Shown: positions 8,160 to 17,270, counted from the first letter of the stretch. The stretch: DNA of 64,000 bases from Phyllobacterium endophyticum (GCF_003010935.1 NZ_PGGN01000005.1:124001-188000), one strand, 5' to 3'. Numbers and translations are program-made. Notes: a model not told the origin generated them from the sequence alone.

Positions 8160-9575
8160 ATGAACCAGAACAGGGCAATCGACATCGAGCTGACAAAATA
8201 CGTCGCCGAATTCGTGGTTGAAACGAAACTTTCGGATCTCTCGGCGGAAGTGGTCGAACTCGGCAAGAAATCGATACTCGATGGCTTTGGACTTGCGCTT
8301 TCCGGTTCTGTGGCCAAGAGCGGCGAACTGGTGCGCCAGCATCTGGATGATCTCGGTCTGGCCGACGGCGCTGCGACCGTCATCGGCGGTGGCCGCAAGG
8401 TAGCACCTCGCTTTGCAGCCTTCGCCAACGGTGTCGGCATCCATGCAGACGACTATGATGACACGCAATTGGCTGTCGCCAAGGACCGCGTTTATGGCCT
8501 GCTCACGCATCCGACCGCACCAGCCCTGCCGGCAGCCTTTGCGATCGGCGAGTTGGTAAAGTCTTCCGGCACGGATTTCATGCTGGCATATCATCTGGGC
8601 GTAGAGGTCGAGTGCAAGATCGCTGAAGCCATTGCCCCGCGCCATTACCAGACTGGCTTCCACGCGACTGCAACCTGCGGGACGTTCGCCGCCGCAGCCG
8701 CGAGCGCAAGGCTCATGGGCTTCGATGTCGCGACCACACAGCGTGCGCTGTCGATTGCCGGCAGCCAGTCTGCGGGCCTGCGAGAGAATTTCGGCACCAT
8801 GACCAAGCCATTCCATGCGGGTCGCTCGTCGGAAAGTGGCGTTGCGGCGGCACAGTTCGCATCATACGGCTGGACCGCAACGCCAAGGATATTGGAAGCT
8901 CCGCGCGGCTTCTTTGCCGCGGCCGGTGGCGGTTACGACCAGACTGCGATCCTCGACAAGCTTGGCGCGCCATGGACTTTCGCCAATCCAGGTGTCTCCA
9001 TCAAGCCGCATCCGTCGGGCTCCCTCACTCATCCCGGTATGACCGAAATGCTGCGGCTGATCAAAGAGCATGGCATTCGCGCCGAGGATGTAAGTCACGT
9101 CCGCGTCGGCACCAATTCCAACATGCCGAATGCTCTGATCCATCATCGCCCCAAGGATGAGCTCCAGGCCAAATTCTCGATGGAATTCTGCATGGCGATA
9201 TTGCTGATCGAGGGTCGCGCCGGTCTCAACGAGTTTACCGATGCGACGGTCGAACGCGAGGACGTCAAGGCCATGATCGAGAAGGTCGACTTCGTCATAG
9301 ACGATGAGGCCGAGGCTGCTGGCTATCACCTCATGACAACCCTCATCGATATCGAACTCAAGGATGGCCGAAAGATTTCCGGGCGTGCAGATTTTGGCAA
9401 GGGCAGTCCGGCCTTTCCAATGAGCTATGAGGAGGTGGCAGGCAAGTTCCGCGAGAACGCGGAATTCGCAGGAATGTCGCGCGTCAAAGCCGATGAAATC
9501 GTCGAACTGGTGCGGGGCCTGGAAAACCTCCGCAGCCTGGACGATCTGTCGGCGCGTCTCATCTCGGTCGCCTGA
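8160..9575 (+). CDS. MmgE/PrpD family protein (first of three paralogues)
   Basis: Cytosolic, cofactor-free enzyme of 471 residues in the 2-methylcitrate dehydratase / cis-aconitate decarboxylase / iminodisuccinate epimerase superfamily. Family marks are the GIHADDYDDTQ motif near residue 96, the NFGTMTKPFHAGRSSESG region near 210 and the SIKPHPSGSLTHPG segment near 280. ATG 8160 with an AGAGGA ribosome site is preferred to an upstream TTG that would lie inside the operator. It heads an operon with the AbrB-type membrane protein (11-base gap) and a decarboxylating dehydrogenase. Its sequence is closer to the third paralogue (22580-24001) than to the second. The reaction cannot be deduced: dehydration, epimerisation and decarboxylation all occur in the family. 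Confidence 0.92.
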   Translation: MNQNRAIDIELTKYVAEFVVETKLSDLSAEVVELGKKSILDGFGLALSGSVAKSGELVRQHLDDLGLADGAATVIGGGRKVAPRFAAFANGVGIHADDYDDTQLAVAKDRVYGLLTHPTAPALPAAFAIGELVKSSGTDFMLAYHLGVEVECKIAEAIAPRHYQTGFHATATCGTFAAAAASARLMGFDVATTQRALSIAGSQSAGLRENFGTMTKPFHAGRSSESGVAAAQFASYGWTATPRILEAPRGFFAAAGGGYDQTAILDKLGAPWTFANPGVSIKPHPSGSLTHPGMTEMLRLIKEHGIRAEDVSHVRVGTNSNMPNALIHHRPKDELQAKFSMEFCMAILLIEGRAGLNEFTDATVEREDVKAMIEKVDFVIDDEAEAAGYHLMTTLIDIELKDGRKISGRADFGKGSPAFPMSYEEVAGKFRENAEFAGMSRVKADEIVELVRGLENLRSLDDLSARLISVA

Positions 9576-9586
9576 CGAAAATCACC

Positions 9587-10681
9587 ATGCCAGACTCGGG
9601 AACATGGGGTGGCGGTCCGCGGGTCTTCGACCGCACCCTCGCGAGGATTGGTCTGGCGTTTCTGATCGGCATCGCGGGCGCTTTGATCGCTAAAAGCATC
9701 TCGATGCCGCTCCCCTATCTACTCGGTCCGCTTCTGGCTTGCGGCAGTGCCGCAATCCTTGGCGCACCGCTTGCTGCCTTGCCCTATGGCCGTGAACTTG
9801 GTCAGGTGGCAGTAGGGCTGGCAATCGGTCTGCGCTTTGTTCCCGCCGTCGTTGTCGCGATCGCGAAACTGCTCCCGTTCATGCTGGTTGCAACGGTCTT
9901 GATGGTCGTTGCGACGATGATCGCCGCGCTGATCCTGCGAAAGCTTGCCGGTACAGATCGCAAGACCGCTTTCTTCGCTACCGCAGCCGCCGGTCTTGCC
10001 GAGATGGCCGTTGTCGCACACCAGAAGGGCGCCGACAGCGACATAGTCGCCGTGGTCCATCTGATACGCGTAACCACCATCGTGACGACCGTTCCCTTTC
10101 TCGTGACGATCTTTGCACAGGATGGGGGCATCAACATTCCGCCGATACCGTTTCGCGGCGAGGCATTGCCGCTCATCGCCCTTTTCGCTGCAGGCGCGTC
10201 AGCGGGATTTCTCATTCGGGGGTTGAAACTTCCGAACACCTGGCTGCTTGTTCCGGCGGCGATAGGTGCACTCGTTTCCGGCTTTGGCTTCGGTCCGTTT
10301 GCGGTCCCGTCGATCGTCCTGACGATCGCGCAGGTTGTCATCGGCGTCTGGCTTGGCTGCCGCTTTCGGCGGTCGCTTCTCGGCAGATTGTGGCGCGTCA
10401 GTTCCTCGGCCCTGATGACCACCGCCTTTCTGCTGATCGTCGCTGTCGGAATAGCCTGGGCTCTCTCGGCGGCGACCGGTCTTTCCTTCGTCACGAGCCT
10501 GCTTGCCGTTGCACCGGCGGGCGTAACGGAAATGGCTCTCACCGCAACGGCCATGCATCTCGATGCGACCACCGTGACCGCGTTCCAGATTACACGGATT
10601 GCTGTCGTCATGACGACCATCCTCTTCACACTCCGCATCTTTGAAACCTTTTCGCGTCGTCTCGACGCCACCTCTGATTGA
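9587..10681 (+). CDS. AbrB-family integral membrane protein (PF05145 type)
   Basis: Very hydrophobic protein of 364 residues with about ten membrane segments arranged as two similar halves. The family marker SMPLPYLLGPLLACG is near residue 44, with a second-half counterpart around LPNTWLLVPAAIGALVSG. Databases call the family AbrB or 'ammonia monooxygenase-like', but it is neither the Bacillus regulator nor an oxygenase. Its function is unproven and a transport role is usually assumed. Such genes often sit beside TctABC transporters and PrpD enzymes, as here. It lies 11 bases behind the PrpD gene and 13 before the dehydrogenase gene, clearly one operon. An organic-acid carrier is my inference. 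Confidence 0.85.
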   Translation: MPDSGTWGGGPRVFDRTLARIGLAFLIGIAGALIAKSISMPLPYLLGPLLACGSAAILGAPLAALPYGRELGQVAVGLAIGLRFVPAVVVAIAKLLPFMLVATVLMVVATMIAALILRKLAGTDRKTAFFATAAAGLAEMAVVAHQKGADSDIVAVVHLIRVTTIVTTVPFLVTIFAQDGGINIPPIPFRGEALPLIALFAAGASAGFLIRGLKLPNTWLLVPAAIGALVSGFGFGPFAVPSIVLTIAQVVIGVWLGCRFRRSLLGRLWRVSSSALMTTAFLLIVAVGIAWALSAATGLSFVTSLLAVAPAGVTEMALTATAMHLDATTVTAFQITRIAVVMTTILFTLRIFETFSRRLDATSD

Positions 10682-10694
10682 AAGGACCGTTTTC

Positions 10695-11765
10695 ATGACC
10701 AGCCATCTCGTGATCGGGATTTTGAACGGCGACGACATCGGCCACGAAATCGTGCCGGCTGCTGTCGAAGTGACGCGCGCTGCCGCTGCCAGGACAGGAC
10801 TGCAGATCGATTGGCGGCCAATGCCCATCGGCCGCACCGCGCTCGATACCCATGGTTCGACATTTCCCGAAGGCACGATGGAGACGCTTTCCAGCATGGA
10901 CGGGTTCATTCTTGGTCCGATCGGACATCAGGCATACCCGAAAGTTCCCGGCGCCATCAATCCGCATCCGATCATGCGCAAGGGCTTCAACCTCTTCGCC
11001 AATGTCCGTCCCACCAAGTCCTTTCCCGGTCTTGGCGCGATTCACGAGGGCATCGATCTCGTCATCGTGCGCGAGAACAATGAAGGGTTCCAGCCCGACC
11101 GAAACGTCGTTGCGGGTTCAGGTGAATTCCGGCCGACCGAAGACGTGACGATCTCGGTCCGCGTCATCACGCGGGTTGGCTCGTCACGCGTGGCGCGGGC
11201 CGCCTTCGAGATCGCACAGCAGCGCAAGAAGCGCCTGACGCTCGTCCACAAGAACACGGTCTTCAAGCTCGGTTGCGGCATGTTTGTCGAAGAGTGCTAT
11301 CGGGTCGCCAAGGAATTTCCCGATGTCACTGTCAACGAAGTGATCGTCGATACGATGGCGATGCGTCTCATCCGGGATCCGCAGAGCTTCGACGTCATCG
11401 TCACCACCAACATGTTCGGCGATATATTGACCGATGAAGCGGCAGGGCTTGTCGGCGGGCTTGGCATGGCGCCGGGCTTGTGCATCGGCGAGGGCAATCT
11501 GGCGATGGCGCAGGCAACGCACGGCTCCGCGCCGGATATTGCCGGCAAGGGCATAGCCAACCCGTTTGCAATGATCGAATCGGCGCGAATGATGATCGAG
11601 TGGCTCGGCCACAACCGCAAGATTGCGCAAGCCATAGAAGCGGCCGCCCTCATGGAGAGGGCAATCGCCTCTGCGCTCGCAAGTCCCGAGACCCGCACCC
11701 GCGATATAAGGGGAACCGCGGACACTGCCGGGATGACACGCGGGATCATCGCGGCGCTGGGTTAG
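10695..11765 (+). CDS. Isocitrate/isopropylmalate dehydrogenase family protein
   Basis: NAD(P)-dependent decarboxylating 2-hydroxyacid dehydrogenase family, 356 residues. Visible marks are FANVRPTKSFPG and VIVRENNEG (substrate and cofactor contacts), a lysine segment LVHKNTVFKLGCG, the metal site DVIVTTNMFGDILTDEAAG and ATHGSAPDIAGKGIANP. The N-terminal motif reads NGDDIGHEIV instead of the common GDGIGxEV. ATG 10695 has an AAGGA ribosome site. The substrate should be a malate, tartrate, isopropylmalate or homoisocitrate analogue oxidised and decarboxylated to a 2-oxoacid. It is the last gene of the operon starting at 8160 and differs clearly from the two tartrate-dehydrogenase-like paralogues downstream. 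Confidence 0.9.
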   Translation: MTSHLVIGILNGDDIGHEIVPAAVEVTRAAAARTGLQIDWRPMPIGRTALDTHGSTFPEGTMETLSSMDGFILGPIGHQAYPKVPGAINPHPIMRKGFNLFANVRPTKSFPGLGAIHEGIDLVIVRENNEGFQPDRNVVAGSGEFRPTEDVTISVRVITRVGSSRVARAAFEIAQQRKKRLTLVHKNTVFKLGCGMFVEECYRVAKEFPDVTVNEVIVDTMAMRLIRDPQSFDVIVTTNMFGDILTDEAAGLVGGLGMAPGLCIGEGNLAMAQATHGSAPDIAGKGIANPFAMIESARMMIEWLGHNRKIAQAIEAAALMERAIASALASPETRTRDIRGTADTAGMTRGIIAALG

Positions 11766-11803
11766 TTCGCCAAGTCTAGTATTTGTAAAAGGCAGTCTTT
11801 GAG

Positions 11804-12757
11804 CTAAGCCTTTATCTCTTCCGGCTCCTGGCCGTTGAAGAACTTCCAAAACGCATGATAAACAAGATCGGGACGTTGCTCGGCCGGGTAGTGGCCGGTC
11901 GGCATGGCCCAGCCTCGCATGTCGGGAGCCCAGGGCTTCCACGCCTCGAGTGGGGCGAAGTGACGGCCGCAATGGCTGTTGGATCCCCACAGCACCAGCA
12001 CGGGACAGCCGATCGTGCGCTTGCCGAAATCGGCCGTATCCATGGCGAGATCGACGCTGACGGTTGCGCGATAATCTTCACATACCGCGTGGATCTGCTC
12101 AGGCGTGGTGCAGCGCTTGTATTCGGCCATTGCTTCCGGGCTGAATATCTCCAGGCCAACGCCTTTCTTGTTGAGTTTGTAGTCGATGTAGTAGTCAAGG
12201 TCGGCCGTCAGAAGCTTTTCCGGGAATGGCGCCTTCTGCGCCATGAAAAACCAATGATAGGCCTCGAGCCCCCAGCCGAGAGTAACGTTGGTAAGTGCAT
12301 GATGTGTCGGAACGATATCGAGCGAAGCCAACCTCTCGACACGATCGGGAAAATCGAGGGCCATGCGGAAAGCCGCACGCGCGCCGCGATCATGTCCGGC
12401 CACCTGAAATTTTTCAAAACCGAGAGCTGACATGACCTCGGCGTTATCCTGCGCCATCGCCCGAAAGGAATAGCCGGCATGATCTTCTCCTCCATCCGGC
12501 TTCGAACTGTCGCCATAGCCGCGAAGATCGGGAGCGACAATAGTAAAACTCCGGGCCAGCGCAGGTGCAATCCTATGCCAGCTGACATGCGTCAGCGGGT
12601 TGCCGTGCAAGAGGAGAAGCGGAGGCCCCTCGCCTCCCACGGCTACGTTGATCTCGGCGCCCGCCGTGCGTATCCGCTCATAGCGGAAGCCATGCATCAA
12701 TTTTCCTTTCTCCTCGAAGAATGCGGGCATCTCGGATAACGTCTTGGCCAGCGACAT
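11804..12757 (-). CDS. Alpha/beta hydrolase, haloacetate (fluoroacetate) dehalogenase type
   Basis: Cytosolic hydrolase of 317 residues. The oxyanion loop is HGNP (51-54), the nucleophile D123 lies in GHDRG, the acid is D147 and the base H289. R124 and R127 (HDRGAR), the pair H168-W169 and Y229 sit where fluoroacetate dehalogenase FAcD of Rhodopseudomonas palustris has R111, R114, H155, W156 and Y219 (carboxylate- and halide-binding residues; numbers from memory). The spacing is conserved (D123 to D147 = 24, as D110 to D134). The protein therefore carries the full 2-haloacid set, not only the generic epoxide-hydrolase triad. AAGGAG precedes ATG 12757. It diverges from the tartrate-dehydrogenase operon and shares its operator. 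Confidence 0.88.
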   Translation of the reverse strand: MSLAKTLSEMPAFFEEKGKLMHGFRYERIRTAGAEINVAVGGEGPPLLLLHGNPLTHVSWHRIAPALARSFTIVAPDLRGYGDSSKPDGGEDHAGYSFRAMAQDNAEVMSALGFEKFQVAGHDRGARAAFRMALDFPDRVERLASLDIVPTHHALTNVTLGWGLEAYHWFFMAQKAPFPEKLLTADLDYYIDYKLNKKGVGLEIFSPEAMAEYKRCTTPEQIHAVCEDYRATVSVDLAMDTADFGKRTIGCPVLVLWGSNSHCGRHFAPLEAWKPWAPDMRGWAMPTGHYPAEQRPDLVYHAFWKFFNGQEPEEIKA

Positions 12758-12830
12758 CGTATTTCTCCTTTTCAGTCGTTATCAATCGTGCAGGAATATG
12801 ATTGCGATCACGTCATGCCCATTTCTGTAA

Positions 12831-12856
12831 ATTGTCAACAATTTATAATTGACAAT
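12831..12856. promoter_or_regulatory. Shared operator between the dehalogenase and tartrate-dehydrogenase genes
   Basis: ATTGTCAACAAT (12831-12842) has perfect ATTGT/ACAAT arms. In addition TTGTCAA (12832-12838) is mirrored by TTGACAA (12849-12855). A perfect TATAAT (12844-12849) lies between the arms on the plus strand. Proteins bound here would cover the -10 of the dehydrogenase operon and could also control the divergent hydrolase. Confidence 0.65.
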
Positions 12857-12924
12857 CGTCAAAAAAATCGGCATCCGAATAGGGTGACGCGGTACTGCCT
12901 CAGCCTTCTCGAAGGAGCCAACCC

Positions 12925-14001
12925 ATGAAGACGTACAAAATTGCAGCCATACCTGGCGATGGTATCGGCAAGGAGGTGGTTGCCGCCGGGCTTCGCGTTC
13001 TGGAGGCTTGCTCCAGCCGAGACGGTAATTTCAAACTCGACGTCGCGGATTTCCCCTGGGGATCCGACTATTACAAGGCCCATGGCGTTTTGATGCCCGA
13101 GGGCGGGATTGATGAACTGAAAGCCTTCGACGCAATCTATTTCGGTGCAGTGGGCGCACCAGACGTTCCCGATCATCTGACACTATGGGGCCTGCGCCTC
13201 GCCATCTGCCAGCCTTTCGATCAATATGCCAATGTCCGGCCGACGCGTATCCTGCCTGGAATCGAAAGCCCCTTGCGCGGTGTTACTGCCCGAGATCTCG
13301 ATTGGGTTATCGTCCGCGAGAATTCCGAGGGGGAATATGCCGGCCAGGGTGGCCGCTCTCACCGGGGCCTGCCAGAAGAAGTGGCGACGGAAGTGTCCAT
13401 TTTCACGCGTGCTGGCGTCAGCCGCATCATGCGTTTCGCATTCCAGCTGGCGCAATCGCGGCCGCGCAAACTCCTGACCGTCGTCACCAAATCGAACGCA
13501 CAACGCCATGGTATGGTTCTATGGGACGAAATTGCCCGCGAAGTGGCTAACGATTTCCCGGATGTCATCTGGGACAAGATGCTGGTCGACGCGATGACAG
13601 TGCGCATGACACTCAATCCTGGGTCGCTCGATACAATCGTTGCCACTAATCTCCATGCCGATATTCTCTCCGACCTCGCCGCCGCACTTGCGGGATCGAT
13701 CGGCATCGCGCCGACGGCGAACCTCAATCCTGAAGGACGTTTTCCTTCGATGTTCGAGCCTATTCATGGCTCGGCCTTCGATATCACCGGCAAGGGCATT
13801 GCAAATCCGGTTGGAACATTCTGGTCGGCCGTGATGATGCTGGAACACCTCGGAGAAGCTTCTGCCGCGGCACGTCTCATGCGCGCCATCGAACGGGTCA
13901 CCGCTGACCCGGCGCTGCACACGCCGGACCTTCGCGGCAATGCGACGACTGAAATGGTCACGCAAGCAGTCTGTGCGGCCATCCTCGGCGCCAACGAATA
14001 G
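12925..14001 (+). CDS. Tartrate/D-malate dehydrogenase family protein (copy 1)
   Basis: NAD-dependent decarboxylating dehydrogenase of 358 residues, closest in pattern to tartrate dehydrogenase and D-malate dehydrogenase (TtuC/DmlA): IAAIPGDGIGKEV at the N-terminus, GAVGAPDVPDHLTLWGLRL near 75, VIVRENSEGEYAGQGG near 130, the lysine motif VVTKSNAQRHGMVLWDE, the metal-binding DTIVATNLHADILSDLAA and IHGSAFDITGKGIANP. These enzymes oxidise tartrate or D-malate and can decarboxylate the product. It is first of three tightly packed genes (AAGGAG before ATG 12925, 11 bases to the next). Two different paralogues in one operon suggests two stereoisomers or two consecutive steps. Confidence 0.92.
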   Translation: MKTYKIAAIPGDGIGKEVVAAGLRVLEACSSRDGNFKLDVADFPWGSDYYKAHGVLMPEGGIDELKAFDAIYFGAVGAPDVPDHLTLWGLRLAICQPFDQYANVRPTRILPGIESPLRGVTARDLDWVIVRENSEGEYAGQGGRSHRGLPEEVATEVSIFTRAGVSRIMRFAFQLAQSRPRKLLTVVTKSNAQRHGMVLWDEIAREVANDFPDVIWDKMLVDAMTVRMTLNPGSLDTIVATNLHADILSDLAAALAGSIGIAPTANLNPEGRFPSMFEPIHGSAFDITGKGIANPVGTFWSAVMMLEHLGEASAAARLMRAIERVTADPALHTPDLRGNATTEMVTQAVCAAILGANE

Positions 14002-14012
14002 GAGGAAACAAT

Positions 14013-15116
14013 ATGCCAGCCAACAGTCTCAAGATCGCGGTGATTGCCGGCGACGGCATCGGAAAGGAAGTGGTCCCGGAAGGGCTGCGTGTCCTCGAAA
14101 CCGCTGCGGAAATATTCGGCATCGATACGAGGTTCGAGACCTTCGACTTCGCCTCATGCGACTATTACGCGAAGCACGGCCGCATGATGCCCGAAGACTG
14201 GAAGGCGCAGATCGGTGGGCACGATGCAATCTTCTTTGGTGCCGTCGGTTGGCCGGAGACAGTGCCCGATCATATTTCCCTGTGGGGCTCGCTTCTGCAG
14301 TTCCGGCGTGAGTTCGACCAATATGTGAACCTGCGTCCTGTCCGCCTGATGCCGGGAGTTCCCTCACCACTGGCCGGTCGCAAACCGGGCGACATCGACT
14401 TCTTCGTCGTCCGCGAGAATACCGAAGGTGAATATTCCTCCATCGGTGGAAAGATGTATCCCGGGACCGACCGCGAGATCGTCGTGCAGGAAACGGTGAT
14501 GAGCCGTGTTGGCGTGGACCGTATCCTGCGTTTCGCGTTCGACCTCGCCCGGAGCCGGGGCAAGAAGCATCTGACGTCGGCTACCAAATCGAACGGCATT
14601 TCAATCACGATGCCCTACTGGGACGAACGGGTCGAAGAGATGGCACAGTCCTACGCCGACGTGCGCTGGGACAAGTATCACATCGATATTCTCTGCGCGC
14701 ATTTCGTGCTCAACCCCGATCGCTTCGATGTGGTCGTAGCCTCCAATCTCTTTGGCGACATCCTCTCCGATCTCGGCCCGGCCTGCACAGGAACCATCGG
14801 CATTGCGCCCTCCGGCAACATAAATCCGGAGCGCGATTTCCCCTCGCTTTTTGAACCTGTTCATGGCTCGGCGCCCGATATCGCCGGCAAGGGCATCGCC
14901 AATCCGATCGGCCAGATATGGGCAGGCGCGATGATGCTGGATCACCTGGGCCACGCACAGGCCGCTGCCGCTATCGTAAAAGCAATCGAGAAGATCCTTG
15001 CCGATCCTTCATCCCGTACCCGCGATCTCGGCGGTACTGCAAATACAGCCGCCTGCGGCAGGGCAGTCGCGGAAGCGCTGTCCCTGACCAACGCCATTGA
15101 ATCGAGGGCTTCATGA
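14013..15116 (+). CDS. Tartrate dehydrogenase family protein (copy 2)
   Basis: Second member of the same family, 367 residues, with a good AGGAGG ribosome site. Marks are IAVIAGDGIGKEVVPEGLRV, GAVGWPETVPDHISLWGSL, FFVVRENTEGEYSSIGGK, SATKSNGISITMPYWDERV, DVVVASNLFGDILSDLGPA and VHGSAPDIAGKGIANPIG. The VPDHISLWG and KSNG elements fit tartrate dehydrogenase (TtuC) better than isopropylmalate dehydrogenase. Its last codons overlap the start of the PdxA-like gene (ATGA at 15113-15116), so the two are translationally coupled. The likely product is an oxaloglycolate- or oxaloacetate-like oxoacid. The precise substrate is not provable from sequence. Confidence 0.92.
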   Translation: MPANSLKIAVIAGDGIGKEVVPEGLRVLETAAEIFGIDTRFETFDFASCDYYAKHGRMMPEDWKAQIGGHDAIFFGAVGWPETVPDHISLWGSLLQFRREFDQYVNLRPVRLMPGVPSPLAGRKPGDIDFFVVRENTEGEYSSIGGKMYPGTDREIVVQETVMSRVGVDRILRFAFDLARSRGKKHLTSATKSNGISITMPYWDERVEEMAQSYADVRWDKYHIDILCAHFVLNPDRFDVVVASNLFGDILSDLGPACTGTIGIAPSGNINPERDFPSLFEPVHGSAPDIAGKGIANPIGQIWAGAMMLDHLGHAQAAAAIVKAIEKILADPSSRTRDLGGTANTAACGRAVAEALSLTNAIESRAS

Positions 15117-16135
15117 ACTCGGAACTTCCCATCATCGCCCTGACGCCCGGCGACTGCACAGGAATTGGCCCGGAGCAAACCGCACGGATATTGCACGGCC
15201 AACGGCTGTCCGGAACCGCCCGGATCGTGGTCGTCGGTGATGCGCGGGTGATCGATCTCGGCATGCGACAGGCGGGCGTATCGTTTTCCTATAGGCGTTA
15301 TACATCGCCCGTGGCGGTCGACTGGTCGGACAATGCCGTCCCTATCGTCGACCTGGGCAACACCGACCCCTCGCTCTATGCCCCCGGTACGGGCAGCGCG
15401 GAGTCCGGGCGCGTAACCGGCGAGACATTGTCGCGGGCAATAGATTTCGCCAGGGCTGGCGAAGTCGATGCGGTTTCCTTCGCTCCGCTCAACAAACGCG
15501 CCATGTATGACGGCGGCTGGAAGTTTCCGGACGAGCACAAGATGTTCGCCCATCTCCTCGGCCACAAGGGCTATTTCAGCGAGATGAACGTGCTTGACAA
15601 CCAGTGGATGTCGCGCGTGACGTCACATGTTTCACTCCGGCAGGCGGTCGATCAGATCAATCGTCCGGCAATCGAGGAGGCGATCGTCCTTTCTACGACG
15701 ATGATGCACAAGGCAGGCATCGAGTCCCCGCGGCTGGCCGTCGCTGCACTCAATCCTCATGGCGGCGAAGGCGGCCTGTTCGGAACCGAAGAGATCGAAA
15801 TCATTCGCCCGGCCGTTCAGGCAATGGCGGCCAGGGGCATCAACTGCGAAGGCCCCTTCCCGTCTGATACTGTCTATCTGAAGGCTTTCGCCGGAGACTA
15901 TGATGGCGTCCTTTCCATGTACCATGACCAGGGCCAGATCGCGACGAAGATGCGTGGCTTCAACCGCGGCGTCACAATAACCGCGGGTCTCGATACGGTC
16001 TTCACCACGCCCGCGCATGGTACGGCATTCGATATTGTCGGGAGGGGCGTCGCGGATACCGGTGCGTTCGAGAATGCGATCAAGCTGGCAAGCCGGCTGG
16101 TCCAATCGAGGCGGACCGGCCCGCTACAGAGTTGA
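15113..16135 (+). CDS. PdxA-family dehydrogenase (PdxA2-like)
   Basis: NAD-dependent, metal-using dehydrogenase of 340 residues related to 4-hydroxythreonine-4-phosphate dehydrogenase. Visible are ALTPGDCTGIGPEQTARIL at the N-terminus and three metal-histidine segments: DEHKMFAHLLG near 142, AALNPHGGEGGLFG near 210 and SMYHDQGQIATK near 265. Catabolic PdxA2 proteins act on D-threonate- or D-erythronate-4-phosphate, and TphB of terephthalate degradation is also in this family. No matching kinase or ring dioxygenase is present, so the role here is open. It overlaps the upstream gene by 4 bases. Its 3' end overlaps the convergent CHR gene by 12 bases. Confidence 0.88.
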   Translation: MNSELPIIALTPGDCTGIGPEQTARILHGQRLSGTARIVVVGDARVIDLGMRQAGVSFSYRRYTSPVAVDWSDNAVPIVDLGNTDPSLYAPGTGSAESGRVTGETLSRAIDFARAGEVDAVSFAPLNKRAMYDGGWKFPDEHKMFAHLLGHKGYFSEMNVLDNQWMSRVTSHVSLRQAVDQINRPAIEEAIVLSTTMMHKAGIESPRLAVAALNPHGGEGGLFGTEEIEIIRPAVQAMAARGINCEGPFPSDTVYLKAFAGDYDGVLSMYHDQGQIATKMRGFNRGVTITAGLDTVFTTPAHGTAFDIVGRGVADTGAFENAIKLASRLVQSRRTGPLQS

Positions 16136-16678
16136 CAGCCAGGTATCCAATGATGAAGCCAACACCGCCGTAAGGCCACCGAGCGCCAGCACAGCCAAGA
16201 CAGGAAACCTTGGTGCCCAGAACAGGATTGCGCACGAAAGACCGGCGATCAGGATCGCGACAATTCCGCCGTCGGCCAGCCTGAAGAGGGACAACACACC
16301 GGCGATGATCAGGCCGATGCCAACCGGCGCAAGGCCCTCCCGCATGGCGCGATGCCATTTCTTGTCGCGATGATTATTGGTCAGCTTGAACACCGAATAG
16401 CACAAAACGGATGATGGGACGAAAAGGGCGAGCGTCGCAACCAGGGCCCCGAGCCATCCGGCAACCCTCCAGCCGATGACCGTGGCCAACATCATGCCAG
16501 GGCCGGGAGCGGCACGCGACACGGCAAACAGATCGAGGAATTCTCGCGAGTTCACCCAGGCATGGACGCTGACTGTTTCATGCTGAATACCGGCGACGAT
16601 GGCCCCGCCCCCGCCTATGGAAGTGAGCGAAAACGGAATGAACACCAGGGCGATCGCGACGAGTGTATCGAAACGCAC
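16124..16678 (-). CDS. CHR-family transporter, half-size (second of pair)
   Basis: Inner-membrane protein of 184 residues with about five or six helices, corresponding to one domain of a chromate ion transporter: FIPFSLTSIGGGGAIVAGIQ near the N-terminus, then FAVSRAAPGPGMMLATVIGW. It starts at GTG 16678 with GGAGGA just upstream, and its start follows immediately on the stop of the sister gene (16680), so the two are coupled. Paired short CHR proteins work as a heterodimer. The location at the end of an organic-acid operon hints at transport of an organic anion or sulfate-like ion instead of chromate, but that is inference. Confidence 0.85.
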   Translation of the reverse strand: MRFDTLVAIALVFIPFSLTSIGGGGAIVAGIQHETVSVHAWVNSREFLDLFAVSRAAPGPGMMLATVIGWRVAGWLGALVATLALFVPSSVLCYSVFKLTNNHRDKKWHRAMREGLAPVGIGLIIAGVLSLFRLADGGIVAILIAGLSCAILFWAPRFPVLAVLALGGLTAVLASSLDTWLSTL

Positions 16679-16679
16679 G

Positions 16680-17240
16680 TCAGATCCTCCGCCAGGCTAA
16701 GGCCACACTGACCGGGGCGATGACACAGACGACGGGAATAAGGGGCAGGCGGAAAACCCCGACGAGAACGGCTGTCACGGCAATCGTGACGACGGATGGC
16801 GGAAATCGCATCGCGCGGCGGACCCCGTGGATACACATGATGATCAGAAGGCCCATGGCGGCGAAGGCCACACCGTCCGAAATCACCGGCAGCAGGGGAT
16901 AACCGGACAGGGCGTCGAACAGCTGGCAAAGCCCGACGACCGCAAAGAACGGGCCGACCAGAAAACCGAGAACACATGTGAGTGCACCCACGGGCCCGCG
17001 CAATTGCTCGCCCATGCAGATCACCAGATTGACCACGTTTGCTCCTGGCAGCATCTGCGAAATCGCAAGGCTGCTCGAAAAATCCTCTTCGTCGATCCAG
17101 CGTTTTCTAAGAACGAACTCCCTGTAAAGCCAGCCACTGAGGCCCCCGCCAAAACTCAGGATGCCAACCTTGAAACACAGGAGGAACAGAGAACGAAGGT
17201 GCGGTGCCTCTGGCGAAGGGGCAGGGACTGGAGCAGTCAC
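16680..17240 (-). CDS. CHR-family transporter, half-size (first of pair)
   Basis: Partner half-transporter of 186 residues: LFLLCFKVGILSFGGGLSGW, LRKRWIDEEDFSSSLAISQM and LPGANVVNLVICMGEQLRG are the CHR-domain hallmarks. The likely start is GTG 17240, with only a weak ribosome site. It is separated from the upstream SDR gene by 135 bases that contain the palindrome CTAACTTGTTAG (17271-17282), so it may have its own promoter. With the following gene it reproduces the two-domain layout of full-length ChrA, a complete copy of which is found separately at 60245-61654. Confidence 0.85.
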   Translation of the reverse strand: MTAPVPAPSPEAPHLRSLFLLCFKVGILSFGGGLSGWLYREFVLRKRWIDEEDFSSSLAISQMLPGANVVNLVICMGEQLRGPVGALTCVLGFLVGPFFAVVGLCQLFDALSGYPLLPVISDGVAFAAMGLLIIMCIHGVRRAMRFPPSVVTIAVTAVLVGVFRLPLIPVVCVIAPVSVALAWRRI

Positions 17241-17270
17241 GGGCTGTATCCGTTGCTTGGCTGAAAGATT

